NCBI GenBank assembly: GCA_963828185.1
Contig: CAWHDV010000015.1
Span: 248,001 to 312,000, forward strand
Direction of reading: 5' to 3'
Origin: Rhodoblastus sp963828185
GTDB taxonomy: Bacteria; Pseudomonadota; Alphaproteobacteria; Rhizobiales; Beijerinckiaceae
DNA: 64,000 nucleotides
Shown here one piece after another: positions 9,732-20,979 of the stretch. Within the stretch, counting starts at the first letter, position 1. The number at the start of each line of letters is the position of its first letter. A program made the position numbers and the translations under genes. The notes beneath the pieces were generated by a model. That model was not told where the DNA came from. It did not search any database and worked only from the letters and a program-made list of their open reading frames with translations.

Positions 9732-10763
9732 ATGGCCGCCATTTCGCACCAGGATGCCGACCGGTATCTGCTGCGGCGCAACAGCGATCATTTTCTTTTC
9801 CTCGTGTTCGGCGCTGACCAGGGTCTTGTTTTTGAACGTCGGCAAAAACTGATCCACGCGGCGATCGGCGATGAAGCAAAGGCCTTGCAGCTGACCGAAT
9901 TCGCCGGTGACGCTGTCGCGTCCGACCCGCTCATCCTTATCGACGAGGCAAATGCGATTGGCCTGTTCGGCGGCTCGCGCCGCGCCATTCGTATTCAGGC
10001 GGGCGGAAAATCGCTGTTGCCAGCCCTCGAATTGATCGCCCAGGCCCCGCCTGCGGACTGTCTCATCATCATCGAAGCCGGAGACCTGAAGCGCGACGCC
10101 GTCTTGCGGAAATGGACGGAAAAGCAATCCTTTGCGGCGTCAATCGAATGCCGCGGCGACGACGCCAGGGATGTCCAGCGCTTGATCGACGCAGAGCTGC
10201 AGGCGATGAATCTTTCGATCGCTCCCAATGCGCGCGATGCGCTCGGCGCAATGCTGGGCGAGGATCGTCTGTCGACGCGCTCGGAACTCGGAAAATTGAC
10301 GCTCTACGCCCAGGGCCAGGGCGTGGTCACGCTGGAGCACATCAACGAAATTCTGCACGACGCCTCGGCCCTCAGTGTGGACGCCGCCATATCCGCGATG
10401 TTCTCGGGCCGTCCGGCCCAGACCGTCGGACTGCTGAACCGCGCTTTGAATATGGGCGTCGACATCCAGATGATGGTCGCCGCGGCCTTGCGCTATGCGC
10501 TGGCCCTGCATCGATACCAAGCCGAAATTGATGGCGGCGCTTCCTTTGACGACAACCTGCAAATGCTTTTACGCCAATTCAACGGATATGGCCGGAAAGC
10601 GGAAATAGCGTCGCACCTCAGGCAAGTGCCGCTCGCGAAACTCGAGCTGATCGTGGCGGCGTTGAACAATGCGGTCAAGTCGACCAGGCAGAGCAATTTT
10701 CTTGGCGAAGAGCGCGTGACGAGACTTTTCCTGTCCCTGGCGACTTCACTAAGACGCGCCTGA
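9732..10763 (+). CDS. holA: DNA polymerase III delta subunit
   Basis: HolA opens the beta clamp during loading by the gamma complex. The product of 343 residues shows the family layout. The N-terminal domain (LLRRNSDHFLFLVFGADQGLVFERR) replaces the P-loop of true ATPases. A middle domain follows, with SRRAIRIQAGG and LIIIEAGDLKRDAVLRKW, then the helical C-terminal collar domain (DAAISAMFSGRPAQ to the TRLFLSLATSLRR end). The ATG lies two bases after the lptE stop, so translation is probably coupled. The gene is convergent with parB. Confidence 0.93.
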   Translation: MAAISHQDADRYLLRRNSDHFLFLVFGADQGLVFERRQKLIHAAIGDEAKALQLTEFAGDAVASDPLILIDEANAIGLFGGSRRAIRIQAGGKSLLPALELIAQAPPADCLIIIEAGDLKRDAVLRKWTEKQSFAASIECRGDDARDVQRLIDAELQAMNLSIAPNARDALGAMLGEDRLSTRSELGKLTLYAQGQGVVTLEHINEILHDASALSVDAAISAMFSGRPAQTVGLLNRALNMGVDIQMMVAAALRYALALHRYQAEIDGGASFDDNLQMLLRQFNGYGRKAEIASHLRQVPLAKLELIVAALNNAVKSTRQSNFLGEERVTRLFLSLATSLRRA

Positions 10764-10807
10764 ATTCACGCTGTCACGCCACCAACGGCGACGCGAGGCG
10801 CGGCTGA

Positions 10808-11671
10808 TCACCCCTGCAGCCGTTTGCACAAGAGGTCGAGTTGCTCAAGCGACTTGTACTGGATGCGAAGGTCGCCCATTTCGCCGCGATGCGCAATTTT
10901 CACGCTCAACCCGAGCAGGTCGGTCAGCAGTTTTTCCAGCGCCCTGGTATCGGCGTCCTTCTCGATCTCAACCTTGTCTTTGGATTTTTTCTCGACCGGC
11001 GCATCTTGAGCAAGCTTTTCGACGTCACGAACCGTCAAGCCTTCCTCGACGATCTGGCGCGCCATTTTTTCGGGATGCTGGACAGACAACAAGGCGCGGG
11101 CGTGCCCCGCGGATATGCTGCCATCGATGAGATATTTCTTTGCTTCATCGGGCAGCTTCAGGAGACGAAGCGTATTTGCGACATGGCTGCGGCTCTTGCC
11201 AATAATCTTGGCGAGATCGGCATGGTTATACGAAAACTCCGCCGTTAGCCGTTCATAGCCCTGCGCCTCTTCCAAGGCGTTCAAATCCGAGCGCTGGACA
11301 TTTTCGATGATTGCGAATTCCAGCGACTGGCGATCATCGGCCTCCACGACAACAATCGGGACCTCGTGCAGGCCCACGCGCTGCGCGGCCCGCCACCGGC
11401 GTTCGCCCGCGATGATTTCGTAGACATTGGTCATGCCGGCGAGATTGCGCACCAGGATCGGCTGGATGATCCCCCGCTCCCGAATGGAATCCGCCAATTC
11501 CTGCAACCCCGCCTCGTCGAAACCCTGACGCGGATTGCGGGGATTGGGTCGGAGAAACTCGATCGGCGCCTTTTTTTGCGTCTGTTCGACCACACCCGCG
11601 TCCATCGACGACAAATCGCCAATCAGCGCCGCCAACCCCCGCCCCAATCGCGTCCGCGCCTCATCAGCCAT
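10808..11671 (-). CDS. parB: Chromosome partitioning protein ParB
   Basis: ParB is the parS-binding CTPase that spreads on DNA and links the origin to ParA. The sequence has RLGRGLAALIGD at the N-terminus, then FLRPNPRNPRQGFDE. The CTP-binding GERRWRA motif follows, then ENVQRSDLNALEEAQGY and a helix-turn-helix region (HADLAKIIGKSRSHVANTLRLLKLP). The C-terminal dimerisation part ends in LEQLDLLCKRL. The length of 287 residues is normal. It follows parA on the same strand with about 140 bases between. Two parS-like palindromes lie nearby at 12947 and 16587. Confidence 0.96.
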   Translation of the reverse strand: MADEARTRLGRGLAALIGDLSSMDAGVVEQTQKKAPIEFLRPNPRNPRQGFDEAGLQELADSIRERGIIQPILVRNLAGMTNVYEIIAGERRWRAAQRVGLHEVPIVVVEADDRQSLEFAIIENVQRSDLNALEEAQGYERLTAEFSYNHADLAKIIGKSRSHVANTLRLLKLPDEAKKYLIDGSISAGHARALLSVQHPEKMARQIVEEGLTVRDVEKLAQDAPVEKKSKDKVEIEKDADTRALEKLLTDLLGLSVKIAHRGEMGDLRIQYKSLEQLDLLCKRLQG

Positions 11672-11811
11672 GTTCGGTCCTCTTCTTTTATATTGGGCGT
11701 CAGCGCCGATCGTTTGTAACTTGTAACGTGCGGATGCAGGCCGTCAGTCCGGCGCCGCTCTTGCGACCGACTTGTGATCGTCGAGACCAGCAGCGGCTTG
11801 GTGAAAATCCT

Positions 11812-12630
11812 TCAAGCCGCCCGCAAATTTCGTTCGCGCTGGATGACTTCGGAGGCCAGCTTCAGATAGGCCTGCGATCCGTTGCATTTCAAATCGTAGA
11901 GCAATACCGGCTTCCCATAAGACGGGGCCTCGGAAACTCGGACGTTGCGCGGAATGACAGTGTCATAGACCTTGTCGCCGAGAAAGGCGCGCACGTCGGC
12001 GACCACTTGACCCGCCAGGTTATTGCGCGAATCAAACATCGTCAGGACGACGCCGTGGATGGTCAATCCGGGGTTGAGGCTTCGCTTGACCTGCTCCACC
12101 GTCGAGAGAAGCTGAGACAGGCCCTCAAGCGCAAAAAACTCGCATTGCAGCGGGACGAGCACGCTATTGCTGGCGGCAAGCGCGTTGATAGTCAGCAAGT
12201 TGAGCGACGGAGGGCAGTCGATGAGAACATAGGTGATCCGCTCGCCATTCGGCAGGAAGCCCCGACCCGCCATCGCCCGCAAGGCGTTCCGCAAACGGTA
12301 GCTACGGTCTTTCTGATCGGCGATCGCGAGCTCGACACCGAGAAGATCAAGCGTCGAAGGGGCGACATAAAGCCTGGGCACCGCGGTCGGCTGCACCGCC
12401 GCATCGAGCGTCCGCTCGCCGGTCATCACCTCGAAGGTCGAGACCTTGCGGTGCTTGCGATCAATTCCCAAACCGGTCGAGGCATTGCCCTGGGGATCCA
12501 GATCGATGATCAGGACCGTCTCGCCGATGGCGGCCAAAGCCGTGCCGAGGTTGATCGCGGTCGTCGTCTTGCCCACGCCGCCCTTCTGGTTGGCAAGAAC
12601 AAGGACGCGCATCTGGTCCTGATTTTCCAT
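11812..12630 (-). CDS. parA: Chromosome partitioning ATPase ParA
   Basis: ParA is a Walker-type ATPase that drives segregation of ParB-parS complexes. It has the deviant Walker A KGGVGKTTTAINLG, the switch region IDLDPQGNAS, and the DNA-binding C-terminal part. I chose the ATG at 12630 (MENQDQMRVLVLANQ) because AAGGG lies about 8 bases upstream and it starts just after the rsmG stop at 12641. The frame stays open to 12699, but that would overlap rsmG. The gene order rsmG-parA-parB on one strand is conserved in many bacteria. Confidence 0.96.
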   Translation of the reverse strand: MENQDQMRVLVLANQKGGVGKTTTAINLGTALAAIGETVLIIDLDPQGNASTGLGIDRKHRKVSTFEVMTGERTLDAAVQPTAVPRLYVAPSTLDLLGVELAIADQKDRSYRLRNALRAMAGRGFLPNGERITYVLIDCPPSLNLLTINALAASNSVLVPLQCEFFALEGLSQLLSTVEQVKRSLNPGLTIHGVVLTMFDSRNNLAGQVVADVRAFLGDKVYDTVIPRNVRVSEAPSYGKPVLLYDLKCNGSQAYLKLASEVIQRERNLRAA

Positions 12631-12640
12631 TTGAATACCC

Positions 12641-13287
12641 TTAAACGGATCGCGTTTGAGAGTCGTACCCGCGAACAATGACAATTCTTGCCTCGGCATC
12701 CGTCAAGCTGTCGGCGAGCGTGAAGGTCAGGCTATCGTCGCCAGACGCCGCGGTCAATTCGCCTGACAGGCCTTTCCCCTTCATAAACAGGCCAAGCGCG
12801 CCTTTTTCCAGCGCCGGACGCGCATAGCGAACCAGCGTTTCGAGGGGCGCCAAGGCGCGAGCCGATACGATATCGAAACGGGTCTGCAAAACTAGCTGGG
12901 GCAAGACCTGCTCGATCCGACCGACATGGATTGCGGCATCGGTTTGTGTTTCACGTGAAACTTCACGCAAGAAAGCAGCCTTGCGCTTGTCGGCCTCGAT
13001 CAGATGCACCATCTGCGCTGCGCCGCCCGCCGCGATCGCGACAACCAGGCCCGGAAAACCGCCGCCTGAGCCCAGGTCTACCCAATTTCGCCATTCGCCC
13101 GCCAAAGGCAATAATTGCAAGGAATCGGCGAAATGCCGCAGCCAAAGATCATCGAGGGTCGAAGGCCCGACCAGATTAATCTTTTTCTGCCATTTCGCCA
13201 GCAACTCGCCGTAGATCGCCAGTCGCCCGCGACAATCCGTGCCAAGATTCTGCAACTGATTCTGCAACAAGGCGGATTCGATATCGG

Positions 13288-13291
<4 letters not shown>
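12641..13291 (-). CDS. rsmG: 16S rRNA m7G527 methyltransferase RsmG
   Basis: RsmG (GidB) methylates G527 of 16S rRNA with SAM. It shows KWQKKINLVGPSTLDDLWLRH, the SAM-binding WVDLGSGGGFPGL, and FDIVSARALAPL. The most likely start is the TTG at 13291, which overlaps the mnmG stop (TTGA) and gives a normal length of about 216 residues. An ATG at 13348 would add 19 residues without family resemblance and overlap mnmG by 60 bases. A parS-like site lies inside this gene at 12947-12962. Confidence 0.9.
12947..12962. other. parS-like centromere site inside rsmG
   Basis: TGTTTCACGTGAAACT matches the bacterial parS consensus TGTTTCACGTGAAACA at 15 of 16 positions. It lies inside the rsmG coding sequence, less than 1.2 kb from parA and parB, where ParB loading sites are expected. 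Confidence 0.85.
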
Positions 13292-15187
<1,896 letters not shown>

Positions 15188-15202
15188 TCATGGCGAATCC
15201 GA

Positions 15203-16558
15203 TTATTTTCCAATGCAGAAGCGCGAAAACAGCTGATCGAGAACATCCTCGACCCCGACCTTCCCTACCAAGCTTTCCAGCGAAAAGCACGCGCGTCGAA
15301 AATCTTCCGCGAGAATTTCAAGCGGCGCGCTCTGGTCAAGGGCGGATGACAGCGCTTCATGGGCCATTCGTAAGGCAAAAAGCTGGCGGTCATTGGCGAC
15401 GATTAGCGACCCTTCCAGCGTCATGCTGTCGTGCGCAAAGACGCGCATCCGCTCAAGCAACAAATCGCAATTGCGCCCGGTGGTCGCGGAAATGCTCAGT
15501 TCTGCCCCAGGCAGCTTCCTTTCAACCGCTTCGCCGATCGATTTGGCGGCTTTGTCCGCCTTGGTGCGGATCGACCATAGCGGCCGGCCAGCGAATTGCT
15601 CGGGAGGGGAATCTGCAAGCGCGCCCGATGGGGTGAGCCACAGGACAAGGTCGGCGAATTCGCCTTTTCTGATCGCCCGCGCAATGCCTTCCTGCTCGAT
15701 GGGATCGTCGCTGGCATGGATACCCGCGGTATCGATCAAGTTTACCGGGAAGCCTCCAAGGTCGAGCTTGACCTCGATAAGGTCGCGAGTCGTGCCAGCC
15801 CGCTCGGAAACAATGGCGATATCCCGCTTGGCGATCGCGTTGAGCAAGGTGGATTTGCCCGCGTTCGGCGGACCCGCGATCAGGACGGTCATCCCCTCGC
15901 GCAACCGCTCAACCGCCGGGTTTGCAGCGGTCAGCGGCGTGAGCGCTTCGAGGATCTCGCGACAGATCGCTTGGACTTGACCTGCGATGGCGCGCGGTGC
16001 ATCGGCTTCGTCGGAAAAGTCCAGCTCGCTTTCTATGAGAACCAGCGCATCGACCAGGCGCGCGCGCCACTTATCGGCCTGCGCCCTTAATCCGCCTTCT
16101 GATTGCGCCATGGCGAGGCGCCTTTGTTGCTCGGTTTCCGATTCGATCAGATCGCCCAGGGCTTCGATCGCCATAAGATCGAGCCTGCCGTTTTCGAGCG
16201 CGCGGCGGGAAAATTCGCCGGGCTTTGCCGGCCGCAAATCAGGCAAGGCGCCAAGCGCGCCCAAGACCGCGACGATCACCGCGCGCGCGCCGTGAATGTG
16301 CAACTCGGCCCCATCTTCTCCGGTGAAGCTGTTCGGCCCGGGAAACCAGCACACCAGACCCTGATCGAGCGTCTCGCCATTGGCCGGATTGACGATCCGC
16401 CGCAACGCCGCGACGCGGGGGGCAGGCAAGGCGCCGACCAATGATTTTAGCGTCGCCTCGGCATCTGGCCCGGAGATCCGAATCACGGCGATCGCCGCCT
16501 TGCCCAGGCCGGAGGCCAAGGCAAAAATGGTTCGGCGCTCATCGAGACCATAACCCAT
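15203..16558 (-). CDS. mnmE: tRNA modification GTPase MnmE
   Basis: MnmE (TrmE) works with MnmG on tRNA wobble uridine. The N-terminal tetrahydrofolate-binding domain has TIFALASGLGKAAIAVIRISG. The G domain has GPPNAGKSTLLNAI (G1), TTRD (G2/switch) and DTAGIH (G3). The C-terminus ends RFCIGK, the family's conserved CxGK motif with the catalytic Cys. The length of 451 residues is normal. The stop lies 15 bases before the mnmG start, consistent with one operon running mnmE-mnmG-rsmG-parA-parB. Confidence 0.96.
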   Translation of the reverse strand: MGYGLDERRTIFALASGLGKAAIAVIRISGPDAEATLKSLVGALPAPRVAALRRIVNPANGETLDQGLVCWFPGPNSFTGEDGAELHIHGARAVIVAVLGALGALPDLRPAKPGEFSRRALENGRLDLMAIEALGDLIESETEQQRRLAMAQSEGGLRAQADKWRARLVDALVLIESELDFSDEADAPRAIAGQVQAICREILEALTPLTAANPAVERLREGMTVLIAGPPNAGKSTLLNAIAKRDIAIVSERAGTTRDLIEVKLDLGGFPVNLIDTAGIHASDDPIEQEGIARAIRKGEFADLVLWLTPSGALADSPPEQFAGRPLWSIRTKADKAAKSIGEAVERKLPGAELSISATTGRNCDLLLERMRVFAHDSMTLEGSLIVANDRQLFALRMAHEALSSALDQSAPLEILAEDFRRACFSLESLVGKVGVEDVLDQLFSRFCIGK

Positions 16559-16586
16559 CTTGCATCCTCAGATAACGAAACGCCGA

Positions 16587-16602
16587 TGTTTCACGTGAAA
16601 CA
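16587..16602. other. parS centromere site between rho and mnmE
   Basis: TGTTTCACGTGAAACA is a perfect 16-base match to the bacterial parS consensus. It is embedded in a longer near-palindrome (CGCCG before it and CGGCG after it). It lies in the rho-mnmE intergenic gap, about 5 kb from parB. Confidence 0.95.
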
Positions 16603-16637
16603 CCGGCGTTAAAACAGCGTCAGGCGGCAGCCGCCGA

Positions 16638-17948
16638 TCAGGTGTTCATCGAGTCGAAGAACGTCGCATTGCCCTTGGGAGTCTCGCGCAATTTGCCGAG
16701 CAGGAACTCGATGGCGTCGATAGTCCCCATCGGGTTGAGGATGCGCCGCAGGACGTACATTTTTTTCAAAATGTCGGCTGGAACCAGCAATTCTTCCTTG
16801 CGGGTGCCCGAGCGCGTAATGTCGATCGCCGGGAACACCCGCTTGTCCGCGACCTTGCGGTCGAGGATGATTTCCGAATTTCCGGTGCCCTTGAATTCTT
16901 CGAAAATCACTTCGTCCATGCGCGAACCGGTCTCGATCAGAGCTGTCGCTATGATCGTCAGCGACCCGCCTTCCTCGATATTACGAGCCGCGCCAAAGAA
17001 CCGCTTCGGTCTCTGCAAGGCGTTGGCGTCAACGCCGCCGGTCAAGACCTTGCCTGAAGACGGCACGACGGTGTTGTAGGCGCGGCCGAGACGCGTGATC
17101 GAGTCGAGCAGGATCACCACGTCCCGCCCGTGCTCGACCAATCTCTTGGCCTTTTCGATCACCATTTCCGCGACTTGGACATGCCGCACGGCCGGTTCGT
17201 CGAAAGTGGAGGAAACCACCTCGCCCTTAACCGAACGCTGCATGTCGGTGACTTCTTCCGGACGCTCGTCAATCAGCAAGACAATCAAATAGCACTCGGG
17301 GTGGTTGGTCGTGATCGACTGCGCGATATTTTGCAGGATCACCGTCTTGCCGGTCCGGGGAGGCGCCACAATCAGGGCGCGTTGGCCTTTGCCGATCGGT
17401 GAGACGATATCGATGACACGCGCCGACAGATCCTTGCGGGAAGGATCCTCGATCTCCAGTTTCAGGCGTTCATTCGGATAAAGAGGCGTCAGATTGTCGA
17501 AATGGACCTTGTGCCGCACTTTTTCCGGGTCTTCAAAATTGATCGAATTGACCTTCAGGAGCGCGAAATAGCGTTCGCCTTCCTTGGGGCTCCAAATCAG
17601 CCCCTCGACCGTATCGCCAGTGCGCAAGCCGAAGCGGCGGATCTGCGATGGCGAGACGTAGATATCATCGGGCCCGGCAAGATAGTTGGCGTCCGGCGCC
17701 CGCAGGAACCCGAAGCCGTCTTGCAGAACCTCAACGACGCCCTCGCCGATAATCTCGATTTCACGGAAAGCGAGCTGCTTGAGAATGGCGAACATCAATT
17801 CCTGCTTGCGCATGATTGATGCATTTTCGACCTCATGCTCTTCCGCGAAGGCAAGCAATTCGGTCGGTGATTTCGCTTTCAAATCCTGAAGCTTGATCTC
17901 TCGCATCCGGATTTGGGTTTCGGTTTCGGTTTTTTCGATATCTGACAT
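16638..17948 (-). CDS. rho: Transcription termination factor Rho
   Basis: Rho is the hexameric RNA helicase that terminates transcription. It has the N-terminal helix bundle (LQDLKAKSPTELLAFAEE) and the cold-shock-like RNA-binding site GEGVVEVLQDGFGFLRAPD. The ATPase follows, with Walker A APPRTGKTV, LIDERPEEV, and the Q-loop/R-loop region near VDANALQRPKRFFGAARN. The length is 436 residues; an alternative ATG at 17906 (MREIKLQDL) gives 422, closer to many relatives. In other Rhizobiales hemJ/hemE usually sit next to rho; here cobP and dnaA do. Confidence 0.95.
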   Translation of the reverse strand: MSDIEKTETETQIRMREIKLQDLKAKSPTELLAFAEEHEVENASIMRKQELMFAILKQLAFREIEIIGEGVVEVLQDGFGFLRAPDANYLAGPDDIYVSPSQIRRFGLRTGDTVEGLIWSPKEGERYFALLKVNSINFEDPEKVRHKVHFDNLTPLYPNERLKLEIEDPSRKDLSARVIDIVSPIGKGQRALIVAPPRTGKTVILQNIAQSITTNHPECYLIVLLIDERPEEVTDMQRSVKGEVVSSTFDEPAVRHVQVAEMVIEKAKRLVEHGRDVVILLDSITRLGRAYNTVVPSSGKVLTGGVDANALQRPKRFFGAARNIEEGGSLTIIATALIETGSRMDEVIFEEFKGTGNSEIILDRKVADKRVFPAIDITRSGTRKEELLVPADILKKMYVLRRILNPMGTIDAIEFLLGKLRETPKGNATFFDSMNT

Positions 17949-18139
17949 GGGGCGGCGCGCCCTTCTGCAATGGGGGAAGAGGTCAATCGGCGGCGGGGAA
18001 CGCGCCTCTTGCCCAGAGCGCCGTTGAAGGCGGAGAATGGCAAGCGATTGAATTGAGGAGAGGACGCGAGCGTAGCGCGTTTCGACGCCCTCGACAAGAC
18101 AGCGCGTGAAGAAACGACGGATATCTTCGGCTCAGGCAG

Positions 18140-18676
18140 TCAATCGGCGGCCTTCAAAACCAGCGGAAGACCGGCGGCGACAAAGGTGACACTGTGACAT
18201 GCTTGCGCCATCGCCTGGTTCAAGCGTCCCTGCGCGTCGCGAAACGCGCGTCCCAGCGATGTCTCCGGGACCAGGCCCAGACCAATTTCGTTGGAAACGA
18301 AAATAACAGGGCCTGCGAGCCCGCTGACGCATCGCGCGAGCTTCGACCCTTCGCGCGAAAGGTCTTGTTGCGCAAAACACAAATTCGAAAGCCAAAGCGT
18401 GAGGCAATCCACGACCACGATCCGCCCCGGACCGGCTGCGCTCGTCAAGTCGCCGACGAGATCGCTGGTTGCTTCGATGACATGCCATTCCGGTCCGCGT
18501 TCGGCTTGATGCAGCGCGATTCTTGCCCGCATTTCCGCATCTTCGGCCTTGGCCGTCACAATCATCGCCTTTTCGAGACCGGTTTTCCCAGCCTCCGCAA
18601 GCGCATAAGCCGTCTTGCCAGATCGCGCCCCGCCAAGAACAAGGTGGCTTCCGCAGATTGCCCGATCTTCGGCCAC
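18140..18676 (-). CDS. cobP: Adenosylcobinamide kinase / guanylyltransferase
   Basis: CobP/CobU phosphorylates adenosylcobinamide and transfers GMP to it during assembly of the cobalamin nucleotide loop. Family features are the P-loop LVLGGARSGKTAYAL, the histidine-containing ALHQAERGPEW segment (GMP attachment), VVDCLTLWLSN, and the SNEIGLGLVPE...RAFRDAQGRLNQ signature. The length of 178 residues is normal. It starts just 4 bases after the dnaA stop on the same strand. No other cobalamin genes are nearby, so it seems to be an isolated salvage or pathway gene in this location. Confidence 0.93.
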   Translation of the reverse strand: MAEDRAICGSHLVLGGARSGKTAYALAEAGKTGLEKAMIVTAKAEDAEMRARIALHQAERGPEWHVIEATSDLVGDLTSAAGPGRIVVVDCLTLWLSNLCFAQQDLSREGSKLARCVSGLAGPVIFVSNEIGLGLVPETSLGRAFRDAQGRLNQAMAQACHSVTFVAAGLPLVLKAAD

Positions 18677-18680
18677 GTCT

Positions 18681-20144
18681 CTATTCGCTCAGCAGACGCT
18701 TGAACAGCTCGAGCTCCTCGTTCAGCGTCTGATCCTTCGATACCAGGCCCTCGATCTTCCGGACGGCGTGCAACACGGTTGTGTGGTCTCTGCCGCCGAA
18801 GCGTCGGCCGATTTCCGGGAGAGAGCGCGGAGTCATGATTTTCGCCAGATACATGGCGATCTGTCGCGGCCTCACCACATTGGCGGTGCGCCGGGACGAA
18901 AGTATGTCGGCGCGGCTTACATTGAAATGGGTCGCCACCAGCTTCTGGATGTCCTCGATCTTGACGCGCTTGGGATCCCTCGTGCGCACCAGGTCGCGTA
19001 TAGCCGCCTCGGCGGCCTCGAGGGTCAAAGTCGTCCCGGCCAGGGTCGTGTGCGCCAAAAGGCGATTCACGGCGCCGTCAAGATCGCGGCCATTCGTCTG
19101 GATCGAACGCGCAACCATCGCGACAACCGGCCTGGACACGTCGAAGCCGGGTTGGGCGAGCTTGGCGACGGCGATCCGCGCCTCCAGAATTTTGGCGCGC
19201 AATGCTTCATCCAGCGCATTCATTTCAACACACAGCCCACCGGAAAATCGCGAACGCACGCGTTCATCGAGATTTTCCAGATCCCCCGGCGTCCGGTCCC
19301 CAGCGATGACCACTTGCCGGCCAGAATCGATCAGTGCGTTGAAGGTGTGACAAAACTCGTGCTGGATCGATTTTCCCTGGAGAAACTGGATGTCATCGAT
19401 GACGAGCACGTCGATCGCTCGCAGCTTCTCCTTGAAAGCGATCGAATTCTGCGCCTTCAGCGCGTTGACGAAGCCATACATGAATTTTTCGGCCGTCAGA
19501 TAAACCACGCGCCGGCCCGCCTCGGCGGCGGAATGGGCAACCGCCTGGATCAGGTGGGTCTTGCCAAGGCCCACGCTCGAATGAACATAGAGCGGGTTAA
19601 ACATTGACGCGCCGCCCGGCGTCGCCCGACTCACCTGCTGCGCCGCCGCATGGGCCAGCTGGTTCGATTGCCCAACGAGGAAGGTCGAGAAAGTCAGGCG
19701 ACGGTCTAAGGTTGAGCCCTCGAACCCGTCGATTGCATTCTTGGCTCGGGCGCCCGGGTCGGCGGTGAATGAACTTGCCGCCTCCTCCCGTTCGGCGCCG
19801 CAGGTCGGCGCGCTGCAATCCGCGCGCTCCGCGGCGCGCGGCGAGATCCGTCCCGCGGCGCGCACGTCCAGGGCGATTTCCTTCACGTCGGCAAACTCGG
19901 CTATAATCGCCCCGCGCAATTTTTCGTGGTAATGCGCGTGAATCCAGCTTTTCAGAAATTTCGTCGGCACCGACAAAAAGGCGCAGCCGTTCTCGATACG
20001 ATCCAGCTCAAGCCGAGCGAACCACGAGGAATAGATGGCCTCGCCGACTTCGGCATGAAGTCGCGCACAGAACCGAGACCAGACTTCCGGCTCGGTCGCG
20101 CCCTGCCGCCCCATGACAACCTTTTGATTTAGCGCCTTCGACAT
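18681..20144 (-). CDS. dnaA: Chromosomal replication initiator DnaA
   Basis: DnaA binds origin DnaA boxes and melts the DNA. Domain I starts WSRFCARLHAEVGEAIYSSWF. A poorly conserved domain II follows. The AAA+ domain has NPLYVHSSVGLGKTHLIQA (Walker A) and VLVIDDIQFLQGK (Walker B), with the initiator motif region. Domain IV ends with the signature GGRDHTTVLHAVRKIE. The start at 20144 (MSKALNQKV) is preferred over the open frame reaching 20270 because AAGAAGAG precedes it. The gene lies about 3.9 kb from the candidate oriC upstream of hemE, and no dnaN follows it. Confidence 0.96.
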   Translation of the reverse strand: MSKALNQKVVMGRQGATEPEVWSRFCARLHAEVGEAIYSSWFARLELDRIENGCAFLSVPTKFLKSWIHAHYHEKLRGAIIAEFADVKEIALDVRAAGRISPRAAERADCSAPTCGAEREEAASSFTADPGARAKNAIDGFEGSTLDRRLTFSTFLVGQSNQLAHAAAQQVSRATPGGASMFNPLYVHSSVGLGKTHLIQAVAHSAAEAGRRVVYLTAEKFMYGFVNALKAQNSIAFKEKLRAIDVLVIDDIQFLQGKSIQHEFCHTFNALIDSGRQVVIAGDRTPGDLENLDERVRSRFSGGLCVEMNALDEALRAKILEARIAVAKLAQPGFDVSRPVVAMVARSIQTNGRDLDGAVNRLLAHTTLAGTTLTLEAAEAAIRDLVRTRDPKRVKIEDIQKLVATHFNVSRADILSSRRTANVVRPRQIAMYLAKIMTPRSLPEIGRRFGGRDHTTVLHAVRKIEGLVSKDQTLNEELELFKRLLSE

Positions 20145-20979
20145 GTCAGCTCTTCTTGCGGCAACGCCCCGTCGACCCGCGTCAAAAAGACGTCGGCTCG
20201 AGTGACGGGCGAAAATAAGTATTTGACGGCATGGGACCATCGACGGTGCGGGCTTGCGCCACTCATCCAAACGTCTAGGTCAAGGGAACCGGGAGCCCCT
20301 AGGGAAAAACAATGCGCTAAAACCTACGGCGCGGCCAAGGGCTCGAGTTTCGCCCCGATGACTAGCAGTTTTCATTACGTCCCCCTCGACGAATATTGCT
20401 TTTCAAGCTCTAGTATACACTCACCAATTTTCCAAGCGTCATACAACACAGGCGTCGTCTTCTTATAAGATTTTCGAGATACACGCCATATTATCAAGTT
20501 GTTACTTGGCTACATTTTGGTCTGTTCGCGCAAGAACTTGTCTTTTGCCAAAACAACGTTTGTCATTTGCATGGCTATATTTTTACCCGCGACGACGATC
20601 AAACCTTATACGGCTGCTCTTGAGCGCGCAACAACCGTGTCGCGAGATTCCCTTGCCGTCGTGGCGCCGCGAACGCGCCCCGGGGGCGTCAGGTTTGTCA
20701 CATCGCTTGATAAGAGCGGGAGTCCGAGCAAGGATCAAAAATAAACGTCACATTCGCCGGCCGGTTAAGTTTTTTTTGCTCTCACGATTCGGTATGCGTC
20801 CAACCCCTTGTCAAGGCGCCCACCGCGTCCATCGCGCCGCGCTTTGCATTTAATGCGTTGTTTTTAAAACTGCTTCATTGTCCACCACCCGGACCGTCAT
20901 AAAATTTTCTTGAAGCGTTGCATCTTTAAAACCCGCCGCGCCGGGTCTCTCGGATCATGGGCGCTGACGCCCCTTGGGC
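20145..20979. other. Long non-coding stretch between dnaA and dnaQ
   Basis: No convincing gene is visible in these 835 bases. The stretch is clearly richer in A and T than its neighbours (for example around 20,395-20,600 and 20,760-20,900) and must hold the dnaA promoter (minus strand). I looked for consensus DnaA boxes (TTATCCACA) and saw none with fewer than two mismatches. Its length is unusual for this gene-dense region. Confidence 0.6.
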
